64,000 nucleotides of DNA from [Phialemoniopsis] sp. UDSM-2020 (GCA_018873225.1 JAEILZ010000007.1:3658001-3722000), one strand, 5' to 3'. Shown: positions 10,454 to 22,783, counted from the stretch's first letter. Notes: a model not told the origin generated them from the sequence alone. Made by a program: numbers and translations.

Positions 10454-12193
10454 CTAGACAACCTCCTTGTTGGCCCGCGTGTTGTGCTCCTCGACATGCT
10501 CGCCGGCGTCGGCCTGCAGCTCCTTCTCGACGGCAGCGTGCTGCTGGGCGCGGTACTCCTCGGGCTCGAACAGGAAGGTCAGTTCCTCGAGAGTGCGGTT
10601 GTACGTCTCCGGGTAGAAGCAGAACTGGCAGATGAGCTCAAAAGTAATCCAGCCACAGTAGACGGCAAAATATTTCCAGCCGATGGCTGTCATGCCGATG
10701 GGGTTAACGTTGGAGGACAGGAAGCCTGCCGCTTTACCGAAGAATTGGTGGACACCGACACCGCGGGATCGGGTGGCGTAGGGGAAGAGCTCGACTACGT
10801 AGGCTGTAGGAAATTCATGTCAGTGTTCCAAATCACTTGGCAGTTGGTAGAATAAGTGAAGACTTACTGTACTGCAGAGCCTGGTTGCCAATGTTGGAAG
10901 GCAGGGTGTAGGCAAAGTAGAAGAAGAGCGAGGCGATGGAAGCGGCCTGGTTGTGGAATCCCTGAGAGTCGGCGTACTTGAGACGCTCGAAGCAAATGGT
11001 GATGGACACGAAGCAGATCAGCATGCCGGTGGTGGCAGTCATGAAGGCCCAGCGACGGCGGAAGCGCACGGCGTAGATGGCGATGGGCAGGGCGACGATG
11101 GCGTGCCAGCACAGGTAGGCGATGTTGATGCGTGTCTTGGCGTAGTTGTTGTTGTATCCCATCATCTCGTACAGCAGGCTCGAGTAGTACGAAAAGAGGT
11201 TGGAGCCCGAGAGCTGCGTAAAGGTGCCCTGCATGGCGATGATGAAGACGCGGCGGCGCATGCCCGAAGTGCGGACCAAATCCATCCAGGTCATCTTGGA
11301 GTTCTCCATCTCGAGCTTGACGGTGCTGCGAATCTGCGCCATCTGCGCATGCACGATGGGGTTGCTGGCGTCGCCCTCGGCGTGGTACTTGACCAGGATG
11401 TTGTAGGCCTCCTCCTCGCGGTCGCGCGACACGAGCCATCGGGGCGACTCGGGGATCAGGAAGACGGTGCAGATCTGCAGCAGGGACGGGCAGATCTGGA
11501 GCAGGGAGGGGATGCGCCAGGCCCAGTTGTCGGAGAGGTCGACGGTGCGCAGGGAGATGGCGGCGGCGGTGATGGCGCCGATGTAGTAGGCCTGGTTGAA
11601 GAGGCAGGTCAGGACGGCGCGCTCCTTGGGGTAGCCGAGCTCGGCGGTCATGGCGGAGCCGGCCATGATGCAGAAGCAGATGCCGAAGCCGAGGAGCATG
11701 CGGGCGATGATGTACATGGCGACGTGCTGCGCGAAGCCCTGCAGGATGGCGCCGACGACCATGATGAGGGAGCCGAGCATGATGGACCACCGCCGGCCGA
11801 ACGTCTGGTTGACCCAGGGACCGATGGGGACGGCGATGATGGTGCCGAGCTGGTAGCAGGAGGTCATGAAGCCGAGGAGACCGGCCTCAATGGCGTATTT
11901 ACCCTTGGACTTGTATCCCTTGCCAAAGTCTGCCGTGCAATTAGCTTCCGCGCTGACCGCCAATCCAGAAACCCGTCGTGGGGAAACTTACACTTGTTGA
12001 ACTGCTGGGAATACTGGTTCGTGTTCATCAGCTGCGAGTCGAATCCAGAAGTCATCTCCACGCCCATGCAGCAGCAGAACAGCATCATGTAGAGAAATCG
12101 CAGGTTGCGCTTCTTGTACCAGTGGACCTTGTCCTCCTTGACAAGCTGGGTGACCTGGTCCTCGGACCGGTTACCGGTGTTGAAGGGTGCCAT
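10454..12193 (-). CDS. MFS sugar transporter (lactose permease/hexose-transporter type)
   Basis: Three exons (12193-11992, 11929-10868, 10803-10454) give 537 aa. It is a 12-TM sugar porter of the plasma membrane. Signatures in order: GFDSQLMN in TM1, the GRRWSIMLG loop after TM2, the R-x-G-R-like ARMLLGFGICF region, PESPRWLVSRDREEEA before the central loop, QLSGSNLFSYYSSLLYE in TM7 and the terminal PETYNRTLEELTFLFE. Both introns interrupt the frame in phase 1, and splicing restores QALQYTYVVELFPYATRSRG, the canonical TM10-TM11 region. The closest fungal groups are lactose permease-like and pentose/hexose transporters; I cannot assign a substrate. An AA9 oxidase lies two kilobases away, and a plant-polysaccharide context is plausible. 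Confidence 0.92.
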
Positions 12194-13869
12194 GACTGCT
12201 GAGTTGTCGACAGGTCGTGATCGTGACTCGACTGTCTGAAGGGGACGATGCGTCGGCGATCGAATGCTCGGTGTGATGGGAGGAAGGACTGCAGATCAAG
12301 ATATCCGGGAAGGCATTGCTGTCTTATAACTCCGGGATGAACATGCCATAAACTTCCCCAGGGTCTGGGTTCTCGATGTGTGGGGAACCAGGAAAGCAGC
12401 GTGATTCTCCCTGGGGCACTGGATTTTCCTCTGGGACCCATCAATGGTGCCTCTTGGCTGGTGGCGGAAAAGTACCCGTTTGCTGCCAGTGTTGTGGGGA
12501 CGTGACCTGACTCGGATTATTCTCCGCACAGCGCGAGCCTCGTGCTGTGCCGCCGGATATTGGTCAAGTCGCTGGTGGGTGTTCTGGGGTCCCCGCAAGG
12601 TTATTGACACTCTACGACTCTTTGCGGTCACCTTAATCAAGACGTGGAGAAGAACAAGAGTAGGGATCGCCGACCATCCCTGTTCCGGCAATGTGGTGTT
12701 GGGTGCAGGCTCGGATCCGGTCTACCGGCGCCGCTGTCACATCGGCAACCCAGCAGCAAGTCAGGCGTGGATCTAATAAGTCGAACGAGGACAATGGCTG
12801 TCAAGCATATTGATCATACTCCGTATAGCCTCGAAGTCTTGAGATTGAAGGTCTGCGTAGCCTCTTAGAACCTAGGTCGCCGGCCCAGCTTTCCGAACTG
12901 CACAGGTAAGAAGTCTTGAGCTGAGAACATTGAGTCTTTTTTCCTTTTGGTGTTAGCCATATGAGCCAGGAACACCCATTCATTCCAACACTGTCAGCAG
13001 GCCAACATGCGTTGTTCAGCCTGGCTCGTTGTAGAACTTCAATCGAAAGGTACAGATGCCAAGCAACAGCCCTGAATCCCGGGCTTTATGGATGCTATGG
13101 AGTACAAACCCTGCAGGCACTGAAGCGAAGCTGGCTGCCGAATTTCCCCTAAGTCCTCTTTAGTGCCGTGCTGGTGGCCTTGGCGTTTGTCAAACGTGTG
13201 GCGTTTACCAGAAAACGAAGATGTATGTACTGACAAGCTGTCTACGCCGCACGCTAACGCCCGCACATCCCACCCAGAAAGACGCTAGCAAGGCCTTATC
13301 CCACGGGCATCTTCCCGACTTGCTCTTCTCAGTCATCGTGCCCCATTCTCCGTCGCAGATATCCGCTTGTGATGGTTCGTGGTCTGAGTATGCGGAAAAG
13401 ATCATGCTGACGGCTACTCGAGGGCCTCAAACGATGACAGAACGGGCTCATGATCGAATTTGACATCGGAGATTGAACGAAACGAGATTCTATCACACGA
13501 GCGCACGACTAATATGAGGTGATTGCTTCGATATTTGCGGACAGACGCTGAGATGAATACCCAAGCCACATCTACAGCCTGGCTGATATCTATCTGGAAT
13601 GAAGTGACTTAAATAGGATCAAATGTTGAACAATACTTATATTGGAACTCATATCATAGCCTTCATTCATTCTACAGTAACCCAAGACACGAGCAAAGAT
13701 TGGTTCAGTCTACCAAGGTGCAATGCATCCATCATCTCAGGAGAACCAAGCCCCCGGGCCAAATCATGTAACCTCGGCAATCGGCTTGACACATCCAGAG
13801 GCAAATAGTACTTTCAGTTTACCCATTTCTCAACGTACGATGGACGGATATCTGAGTAGTTTGCCCATC
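12194..13869. other. Gene-free interval
   Basis: About 1.7 kb between the 5' end of the sugar transporter and the 3' end of the AA9 gene. Short frames on both strands lack domain motifs, intron signals or consistent codon use. The right-hand part should contain the AA9 3' UTR and the left-hand part the transporter promoter. Confidence 0.4.
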
Positions 13870-14987
13870 TTATGCACCCCACACAACCGGAGCTGGAGGA
13901 ACGAACGAGTCGATGCTAAAATTATTGGCAAGGGCTAGATCGTATGTGGAGAAGTAGACATCTGCACACATGGCATTAGACGCGTCTGGAAACTTCAAGT
14001 CAACATGAAAGGAATTGTACATACCCTTCTGTCCGCGAGTGTAGACGCCCGGGATCTTGACGGTCGGCCCAGGCGTTCCGGCACTGGGGCTCGCGTTCTG
14101 GATCTCCACATGGGCGCAGTTGACATAGTATTGCGCATCCTGCTCGTTTGGGAAGATCTTGATGATCGCACTGTTAGAAAAGTTACCCCGTTGACATAGT
14201 CCGGGATGCTTACGTGCTCGAAGCGTAGCAGATACTTCCCCGCCGGCGCGGATCGAGGGATGGTGAAATTCACGCTATCCAGCAGGAAAGTACCCCAGAG
14301 CGACTTCAAAGCGTCCTTCTTCGGCTTCCACTCGGGGCTGTCCCAGTCCCGAGACTGCTCGGTGGGCTTCACCATCTGGAAGATCTTGAACCAGTCGCCG
14401 TCTCCAGTGTAAGAGTCGAGGGTGCTCCCCTCCGGAACCTTGGAGAGCCAGGCGGACGCGAAGCCGGGGTGGTACATGCCACGATCGTTGTTGTTCTGCA
14501 TTCACATCAGCAAAGGCTACTGGGTTAGCAGGAGCGGTGCCTGTGCTTACCGAAAGAGCCGGGTCGCCGGTGTGGAAACCGACAGTATCCCCTGCTCGGA
14601 GAACGGCGGTCTTGACGGGATGCCAAGATGTAGAAGCGTTGCGACCGCAGCGGAGGTCAGGAGAGTCGGGCTCTGTGTTTGGCGCAACCAATGCGATAGG
14701 GTCGTCTACGATTCCTTGTGAAGGCGAGATTTGCCTTGCCCACCGCGTAAGCTTTCAACGCGTCTCTGCAACGATGTGCCTGCGACTGCTCACCGAATGT
14801 ATTCCCACGTCTCCGTCTTCACACCATTGTACAACAGACGACCAAAGAGATCTACGTAAATCATGTGAGATACAGGTTCCTAGTCGACCTAATCTGGGGT
14901 CAATTCTCCGAGCAAACATCACGTACAATGAGCATTCGTAGCCTGAACAAGAGTCAGGCCCACGGCGGAGATGACGGAGGATTTCAT
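13870..14987 (-). CDS. AA9 lytic polysaccharide monooxygenase (formerly GH61)
   Basis: Six exons on my model (14987-14927, 14851-14794, 14734-14551, 14495-14214, 14157-14025, 13961-13870), 269 aa. AA9 enzymes are secreted copper enzymes that oxidatively cleave cellulose or hemicellulose. Cleavage of the 19-residue signal peptide (..VQATNA) leaves His20 as N-terminus, the first ligand of the histidine brace; His110 (MYHPG) is the second. AQYYVNC supplies the axial Tyr206 and neighbouring Gln204. Other landmarks are WEYIR, PDLRCG, DGDWFKIF, GKYLLRFEH and PTVKIPGVY. There is no CBM1 or linker. The fourth intron seems to skip a CAG only 2 nt past the branch site and use AAG 14 nt later, which keeps frame. 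The last intron (63 nt) has no stop codon, so retention would add 21 residues. Confidence 0.9.
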
Positions 14988-15574
14988 GGTGAAATTATGT
15001 CGATCACCGCGGTAATAGTTGTTTGGAGGAGAAGAGAAGATTCTAAACAAAACGATTTACCCGGCCATACCCTCCCCTTAAAAGCATTCCCCCAGTGCGT
15101 TGTCCTTTTCAACACCGGATTTTGAGCCTCCGCAATTCGAGAACGTCGAAAAGCAAAACGCATCGAGATCGATTGTGGTGGACGCGAGATACTATAACGT
15201 ACATTTCGCTAATGATGTCTTTACGAAACCAACCATAGACATGGACGGTCAGAGGAATGCACCATGATCCTTCAGCGATACCTTGTGGCAGCAGAGTCGC
15301 ATTCGTGGGTAGGAAGCGGTACGTTTACCTCCTGATGGGCCACTCAGCCCCTGCCATCTTCCCGACGTGCAGCTGGTGGGTACAGTCTGGAGAGTCGCTA
15401 TTGCGGGTCCCAAGCTGCTAAAGCCGAACATCACTCTTGGCTTGCTGACCAAAGCTCCTCTTACAGCAGAGACGGCATCGGAGCACGTCTCCGTGTCTAC
15501 TTCTTGACCGAAGTTTGACTAGGACGATTAATCCGCGGTCAAAGAACCACGCCCCCTTACGCAGCGTGCGCCAG
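14988..15574. other. Intergenic, nothing recognised
   Basis: Promoter side of the AA9 gene. No coding signal. Confidence 0.4.
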
Positions 15575-15720
15575 TAAAAGAAATAGAAAGGAGGGAAAAA
15601 AGGGAAAAAAGAGAAAGAAAAGAGAAAAAAAGAAAAGGAAAAGGAAAATAAAAAGGACGGAAAAAGGGGAGAAAGAGAAAAAACAAAGAAAAAGGAAGGT
15701 AAAAAGAAGGGTTAAAAAAA
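15575..15720 (+). repeat. Purine-rich low-complexity tract
   Basis: About 145 nt that is almost all A and G on the plus strand, in irregular GA/GGA/AAAG units. It is too irregular to be a simple microsatellite. Two similar tracts occur at 26973-27112 and inside an intron at 43038-43196, all with purines on the plus strand. Confidence 0.8.
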
Positions 15721-15818
15721 CACGGGATGATGTGATGATACGTGGAAATTGTCCCAAATTTGACAGATTCCTGCCACTTCTTCCGTGCGGAAAGGGCGAC
15801 ATTGACCTTCTTGATTTC

Positions 15819-18670
15819 TCAGTGTAGAGAGAACTCCTGAACCTGACCCTGTTCCATCCACTTGTACTGGTTTATGAACTCGTCTCCTATGATATCCCGC
15901 CCGGCAAGCTCCAGAGACAACACGAAGATTCCGATTCTGATGTACGTCCCATCACTCTGCCGCCCGAGTATCAGTGAATAGATAGAACCGACATCCGCAG
16001 CGGGCATCGGACCCCAATCCAACTCCTCGTCCCTCAGGCTTGGGCCCGTCGCAATGGGCCATAGAAAGCATCCGTTTAGCGTTCGCATCATGAATTTGAC
16101 GGTATCCTCGTGTCGATCGAGAACGACTAGCCCCCCTAGGTCCCGTTGCTCTAGTCGCTGGTTCGGGTGTTCATCGTCCAGGCGGTACAGATGCGTCTGA
16201 CGCAGGCGCTCTGAGATACCACGAGGCATTAGATGATCCCGGTAAGTGCTCGACATGCGCTGAACCCTCGCGTCGATGAACGACGAGATCATGCGTCCAA
16301 AGATAGCTCCGCCAGAGTCGCTCGGATTGGTATTGTCATCTCGACTGGGCTGAAACAAGACATTCTCTTTCCTTTCTCTGTCAAAGACCATCTTGAGATG
16401 GACGGGGCGCAAACGACCCCGTACCCTGAGTCCTGACTGCGCCAGCAGGGCGCCCTGTGCGAACTCAAATTCGAGCAATGCGCACTCCTGATAGGGAGTG
16501 AGCGGACGGGATTCGCCTTCGAGGCAGAAGATATCCCCGGCTTGCCCGACTCGACAGTTTATTGATGCCCAAGACCTAGTAGCTCGTCAGCAGGTAGTCA
16601 CTAAAAGTATGTTGTGGTGCACGAGAAAGCGAAGAGGTGCATTGATTCAAACGAGAGCAAGGGAGCTTATGCGACAGAAATTCATACCAGGTGGGCGCGC
16701 TTTGCGGAGGGCAGCGGATGTCTCGATCCTTCTTGGAAACGACCGCCACCCATAAAAGACACATGGGCATATCATCTCGCCATAGCCCGGCCATGTAGCC
16801 TTCCTCGCCGCCAAGCCGAGTCGCGAATATTCTCGCAATGGCCGAGATAGCCGGAAGTCGGTCGTCTTGGTACGTCATCTTGAGCGCGGAGTACTGGCCA
16901 AGATGGCGGTACCAAAGTTTGCATAGTGTTTTCTTGTCGGTCTCGGGACTTCGAATAGTTGGGATACTCGTGTACACGCACTCCCTGTCCGCGCCACTGT
17001 TTCGGTAGTGCTTCCAGCCTCCGGCAATCAAGAGTGTCGATGTCCCCGATATAATGTTGCGGTACCTGGTCGTCACAACGCCGTACTCAATGAGCCGCCT
17101 CGACAAGCTCCTTTCCTGGTAAGCCCAAGCCCGGTCATTCAATGGTTCAAATTCAGGCCTGACTCTGAGACGAGACGTGTCGAAGCATACAACTGGAAAT
17201 GTGCTAATTCCAGTTGACATTTGCAATCGCAGTGGCTGCTCCCCATCCTCATCAAATGGCTTTCTCATCCCCAGAAATCCTTCGTCCACCGAGGTGGCTC
17301 TCGAGGCAGCAATAGTCACAGCCGAATTCAGGTAGATATCAGCCATGCGCGCGATCTCCACTTCCTTATCCAGCTCGTCGTCCTGTCTGATACACAGAGC
17401 GTCGACCCACAAGTATCGGATTTTGAGCCTCGTGGTGACAATCACGGCGTCCTGTAGTGTCTTGGGAAGGCCCCCGAAGCTGAAGTGTTTGAGACGGTCA
17501 GCAGTGTGGGACGTCAATTTGACCTTCTGATCTCCTCCCCAGCAATAAGACAAAGTGGCGTAGGCGTGCCATCCTGGATCTAGACTTTGTGATTCAACCA
17601 GACGCACGATGGCTGTAGGTTGAGCAAGGTCCAGTTCAAGTAATCTTGTAGGTAAGAAGTCGCTAGTCTGAACATCGTTGGGACCTTGGCAACCTATAGG
17701 AGGTCTCAAAGGATCATAGCCATGGTTGGTCCATTGTTCAGCCCATGACAGTAGGTAATCCGCCCCTGGATGATACTGTGGGGGTATTGGAACGTGCAGT
17801 GGCTGTTTTGGAGCTCCTATTCAAAGTTTAACACATGGTTCAACAGTAACTAAACATAGTAACTTATGACTTACTCGACTCGAACATCATCTGAAACATC
17901 TCTGGAGCTCTTGTGATTCTGAAGGCACTCGTGCTTATATGTTCGTTGCGATTCCGGGAGGAGACATGCATAATGCGAAATACCCTATAAGGGTACATGA
18001 GCCAGCGAAAACAAAATGTCGATGTTTCGTTTTCCTCCAGAATATCGACCCCGATGAATAACTTCTCCTCGAAAGGAGCTTCAGGGGCTGGTAGAGATGG
18101 GTAGCCTGCGTCAAGCTCCATCACCATCTGGGTGTACTCGTCGAACTTTTGAGTGTTGAGGTTGCCTGTCTTTAGGTCCTGTATCGCTGGCTCTATCTCG
18201 CGGCGCAGATACTTGAACAAATTACAGCCCTCTCCCGCCCCTGTATTCGAGCTTTAGTCAGAAGACAACCAACGTGGTAACACCGAGTTGTTACATCCTG
18301 ACAGGCCTGCAAACGAGGGGGCGTTGCACGTGTACTCACATTCGTTCATTTGAGCCACCGTGATCGTGCAAAGGTGCACGAAGTCAATCAACTGCCTCCG
18401 CAAAGAATGTTCAAGGACGGTATTCTCATCCAACAATTTGACAGCATCGGGGGTTGCAAACTCGGACCACCTCTCCAAAGCTCGAAGCTTGCCGGGAGCA
18501 GATTCACCGAAGTCGAGAACTAGATCACGACAGTGGCTACAAGTATGAGCGTCTGGTAGCTGGCCATACTGTGCCCGTTGTGCTGTGTCGCTTTCAGTGT
18601 TCGGCGAGGGTGACGAAGATTGGCTTCGCTCGCTAACGAACGTGTCCTCCGGAAACAGAAGTTGAAGCAT
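15819..18670 (-). CDS. HET-domain protein, long form with N-terminal extension
   Basis: Four exons (18670-18340, 18240-17875, 17816-16688, 16575-15819) give 860 aa. The first 230 residues, mostly exons 1 and 2, form an extension seen in many large HET proteins; it begins with a CxxC pair (CSHCRDL, residue 44) and a basic/acidic helix-rich region. The HET domain follows: YATLSYCWGG (318-327), LWVDALCIRQDD (368-379) and DRAWAYQE (460-467). Splicing exons 3 and 4 creates APTWSWAS, the conserved block that ends many HET proteins, and INCRVGQAGDIF beyond it. The three intron joins each keep frame. A role in self/non-self recognition is inferred from the domain only. Confidence 0.88.
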
Positions 18671-19432
18671 CTTGTTCGACGGTCAAACTGACCGTGTAGG
18701 GTTTTGCAATACGCGCAAGCAATGAGATTAGTCGTAAAAACGGTTTCATTCTGCTACATATAATAATATGGTTTATAAGTTGACCATCTTATCTTGGGGA
18801 TGTTCCTGATCGCCACCGGCCAGGGCTATGCTTGTTGGCAGTCCTGCTCGCTTGCATAATTCGCCTCCACAGCCTCTCAGCGTGCACCAACCGCTTTAGC
18901 CACTTTTTGGTATCTAGCTCTTTCTTGCATAAAACCCCTGCACAATTCATGGCAAGGCGGACGCCTCCGCGCCTGCGACCCTGGCACGTCCAGCCACCCC
19001 ACACACCACTCTCCACCTGCGCCGCCTTTGATTCGTCATAAACGGCGTGTATTGAAGGTTTCACACGGCACAGGTTGTACTCTTCTAATTATACTCAACT
19101 AGCAGGATCACGAAGCTTGTTGCCAAGCATGAAAAGTGCAACCTCATTCAAGGCGCATTCGGAGCAGTCATTGAGCACGGCGAGTCACAGCGGTGTCCGT
19201 CCCACGAAGGCCCCAGTTCTGCCGCAACTTACCGCCTAACTTCACGCGTAGAACCCGCCAAGTCCGGGTTGGGGCAGTGCCGCTGATCTTTGGCGAATCC
19301 TCCGTGTTTGGCTCGAGGCCTGCTGAAGATGTTCACTCTTCAGAAGGCAAGCAAAGTCTGACCGCAATCTCTTGACTCTACGTGCATGTGCCCCTCACGC
19401 CAGTATTGGCATGTTCACGGCTCCTAAGGGTG
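18671..19432. other. Divergent promoter interval
   Basis: Separates the 5' ends of the long HET gene (minus) and the DHCR24-like gene (plus). Small frames inside it have no recognisable content. Confidence 0.45.
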
Positions 19433-21022
19433 ATGACGGGCAACATGGACGCGCATCAAAAGGCCGTCCAAGCTATCGCCGAACGGGTCCGTAAGTTTCA
19501 TGCGGAGCGGCGTCCCTTCCGGATTTACCATGGATCGACAAGCAGCACACGACACTCGGAGAGGCGCAGGGACAACACTGTTGATACAAGCTCTCTCAAT
19601 CATGTCCTCGAGATCGATATACAAGGAAAGGCAATCATCGTCGAACCCAATGTCCCCATGGACGTGCTTGTCAGAGAAACGATGAAGAAGGGCCTGGTCC
19701 CAAAGGTGGTCATGGAATTCCCCGGCATCACTGTCGGCGGCGGCTTCTCCGGGACGTCCGGAGAGAGCAGTTCATTTCGCCACGGCGCCTTCGAGACCAC
19801 CTGCAACTGGATCGAGATCGTTCTGGGGAATGGGGAGATCATGAGAGCATCCCAGTCAGGAAATTCTGACCTATTCTGGGGCGCTGCTTCGGCCTTTGGG
19901 ACCATGGGCGTGGTCACCCTGCTGGAACTTCAGTTGATCGATGCAAAGGCATTCGTTGAAGTTACCTACCACCTGGCTTGCGGCACCACGGAATACATCA
20001 ACAAGATCCGAGAAGAAACCAGTAACAAGTGCAACGATTATGTGGATGGCATAGTGTATTCCAACACCGAGACTGTCATTTGCTCTGGGCGACTTGTCGA
20101 AAGCGTACAAGAAAAGACAAAGATTCGTCGTTTTACGCGCGCTAGAGATCCATGGTTCTACGTCCGCGCGAAGAAAGTGATGAAGACGTTGAGCAAGAAC
20201 AAGAAGAACCAGGGTGGAATTGTCAAGGACTACATGCCACTGGTAGACTATCTCTTCCGCTACGACCGAGGCGGCTTTTGGGCTGCGCGTTACGCCTTCA
20301 ACTACTTCGTCACTCCGTTCAACCGCATCACTCGATTCATCCTCGATCCGCTCCTCCACAGCCGCACGATGTACCGCGCCATGCACGAGAGCGGAATGGC
20401 AGATTTCTACCTGGTGCAGGATGTGGGCATTCCATATGACAAAGTCGAGGAGTTTCAGTCGTGGCTTGACACCGAGCTCCATCTCTTCCCACTCTGGCTA
20501 TGTCCCTTGAAAATACGAAGGGAGACCCCGGACTCGAACCACGGCCTGCATTCCGACTTTGGCCAATTACCGACAAAGTCCAAGACTCCAGATACGATGT
20601 TGAACTTCGGTGTTTGGGGTTCCGTCTCTTTCGACCGGCGCAAAGTGATTGAGGCTAATCGTGCCCTCGAGCACAAAGTTCATGAGCTGGGGGGCAGGAA
20701 GTGGTTATACGCTCACGCCTACTACACCGAGGAGGAGTTCTGGGCTCACTACGACCGGGAGTCGTACGATGCCCTTCGCGAGAAGTACTCGGCGACGCAC
20801 TTGCCAAACGTGTACGACAAGGTCAAGATAGATATCGATGCTGAGGAAGCACTGAGGGAAAGCTCGCGGAGAGCGCGGCTATCGGCTTCCCCGTGGGGCA
20901 TCTGGCCCGTGAGGGGCCTCTACGGTGTGTACAAGGCGGCTCGTGGGGGTGATTACTTGATGGGAAAGAGGAGGAGCAAGGCTCTACAGAAGATGCAGGA
21001 AGATCAGATGGTGATGCAATGA
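19433..21022 (+). CDS. FAD-linked oxidoreductase, Delta(24)-sterol reductase (DHCR24)-like
   Basis: Intronless, 529 aa. The ATG at 19433 is the first in frame; a second Met follows four residues on. The N-terminal half is a PCMH-type FAD-binding domain: FRIYHGSTSSTR (29-40), a nucleotide-binding VEPNVPMDVLV (70-80) and the flavin loop MEFPGITVGGGFSGTSGESS (94-113). The second half contains NFGVWG and KWLYAHAYYTEEEFW, matching the DIMINUTO/DHCR24 group that reduces side-chain double bonds of sterols. Animal DHCR24 has an N-terminal membrane anchor; none is visible here, so the enzyme may be soluble and use another substrate. Fungal paralogues are common and mostly uncharacterised. Confidence 0.87.
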   Translation: MTGNMDAHQKAVQAIAERVRKFHAERRPFRIYHGSTSSTRHSERRRDNTVDTSSLNHVLEIDIQGKAIIVEPNVPMDVLVRETMKKGLVPKVVMEFPGITVGGGFSGTSGESSSFRHGAFETTCNWIEIVLGNGEIMRASQSGNSDLFWGAASAFGTMGVVTLLELQLIDAKAFVEVTYHLACGTTEYINKIREETSNKCNDYVDGIVYSNTETVICSGRLVESVQEKTKIRRFTRARDPWFYVRAKKVMKTLSKNKKNQGGIVKDYMPLVDYLFRYDRGGFWAARYAFNYFVTPFNRITRFILDPLLHSRTMYRAMHESGMADFYLVQDVGIPYDKVEEFQSWLDTELHLFPLWLCPLKIRRETPDSNHGLHSDFGQLPTKSKTPDTMLNFGVWGSVSFDRRKVIEANRALEHKVHELGGRKWLYAHAYYTEEEFWAHYDRESYDALREKYSATHLPNVYDKVKIDIDAEEALRESSRRARLSASPWGIWPVRGLYGVYKAARGGDYLMGKRRSKALQKMQEDQMVMQ

Positions 21023-21127
21023 ATACCCATATCTAGTCCAAGCCCTTGTACTCTATAATGCTTCTTGACCATCATCTACTCTAAAACTTGTCTATGTCTA
21101 GGCTAAATGTCTTCTTGATGTAAATGC

Positions 21128-22783
21128 TTAGTTTCGTCTATCGTGACACCCTTCTTCACGTACAGTCAGCTTCTCATATGCCCATCTACCAAGGTTGACA
21201 GACGGAGTGTCTATAACCCGCGTCACTACATCTGCCGCCCAGATGCACACGGGGAAGAATACCAGGGCAGCGCCCATAATACCAGTCCCGTACTGCCAGT
21301 CCGTCTCGCGACCCGTCATACCAACCATGAATACACACAAGTGCCAGCCCAGCGTGTATAGCAGGGGTCCATGAACAAGATACAGCGAGTAGCTTTGGCG
21401 TCCCAAAAATTGCGGGATAACGCCTGTGAATAGGCGCTGCAAGAAGGGCGCTCGGTCTACCGTGAAGATGAGACACACAGAACTAATCGGCAACCAAAAG
21501 TTGTCCTGGTAAGTGTCCCTGTAGAGCTTGGGCATGATGCTGTAGAGCGTGATGTAGCCTGGTGTCTGGCGTCCACCTTTGTAAGACTGGGGGATGGAAA
21601 GGAGGTAGTAGCAGCAAACGAACGACATCGTTAACAGGACCTTTTTAACTCGTGGGCTGAGCTGCGGTATCCTGATCCGGCAGATCATGTCGAAAGCATT
21701 GTTGTTCCACGCTCCCGACAGCGGCGTTTCGGAATAAGGCATGCGCTGTACACCCAAGTCGGACTCCCGGGCGCTCCGCTCAGCCACGGCAAAGTTGACG
21801 TCGCAGGCCAGCATGCCGCCAAAGAAGAGGAAGATCTGCCAGTACGAGTAGCACATGCAGTACATCATGACGGCGGCCGTGAAGAACATGCGCACGCCGG
21901 ACCGCAGGCGCGAGAAGCCGATGTGGGCGAGGAAGATGATGAGCGCCATCTCCCACTCGATGGTGAGCGTCCACAGGTTCGGGTCGTAGCCGAGGCCGCG
22001 CAGGGGCTCCCTATTGAATAGGCTGGCAAAGTCGAGCGAGTTGTGCCACCAGCCGCGGACTTGGCCGAGGAAAGTCGCGTCCCGCCCGGGGCTCCGCTGA
22101 GGGACCTCGGTGCCGGTCCATGCGTCTCCCACGCCGTACCAATTCAGTTGCACCATGATAGCCTCGATGAATGTGACGGCCATGGCCGGCAGGAACAGCC
22201 GCGTGTGGCGTCTAAATGTTGCCGATGCCACGGCGTCGTCCATCTCACGGAACCGGCGCTGTCGTGCTAGCTTGAGGGGTTTGTAGCTCAAGGCGTATCC
22301 CGAGATGACGAAAAAGATCATGACTTGGGGCAAACCAGATATAAAATACCGAAGGAAAGGCAGCTGGATGATAAGGTTGTCCTCTGCTGTGACATGGTAC
22401 CCTTGATGCACTTTCTTGGAGAATGCTAGCAGAGAGCCATGATGGCATACGACAAAGAAAGCCGCAACGCCTCGAAGGCCATCTGGTAGACGTTAGGGTT
22501 AGTTTGGCCACCCATTCTTGCCATTTCGCAATGGCGGTGAGGAGAATAGAAGCATACCTAGCCATGCTGAAGGGTGCTGTTTCTTGGGCGGAGCAGGATT
22601 GTGAAGGAGGAAGCTGGGCAGTAACACTCGAAGTACTGAAGCATGGGGAATCCAAGATGACCAATTCCTGCGCGTAGTCTGAACAGTCTTCTCCAAATCG
22701 ATACTGTTCTCGCCCGAATCATGCCACCGCGTCTCATCGCCAGACACGCCCCTGTAATCGACGTCCGAGTAGTTTTTCGACAT
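21128..22783 (-). CDS. Acyltransferase-3 family membrane protein
   Basis: Two exons (22783-22558, 22482-21128) joined over a 75-nt intron give 526 aa. Splicing creates the family hallmark LDGLRGVAAFFVVCHH near residue 75, with the conserved His pair, and is followed by FFVISGYALSYKPL. About ten hydrophobic segments follow, and late blocks such as SYSLYLVHGPLL match acyltransferase-3 enzymes. Members move acyl groups onto sugars, antibiotics or other small molecules at membranes. The first 75 residues are hydrophilic, with a basic stretch just ahead of TM1. The convergent DHCR24-like gene ends about 105 nt away. No substrate can be assigned. Confidence 0.9.

Noticed and set aside
10953..12092. 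379-codon open frame on the plus strand opposite the sugar transporter
   Set aside because: Antisense shadow of a G/C-rich coding region. Its product is low complexity (Asp/Gly/His/Val), and the minus strand carries a complete transporter.
15557..15802. Phe/Leu-rich frame on the minus strand
   Set aside because: Translation of the purine tract; low complexity with no gene structure.
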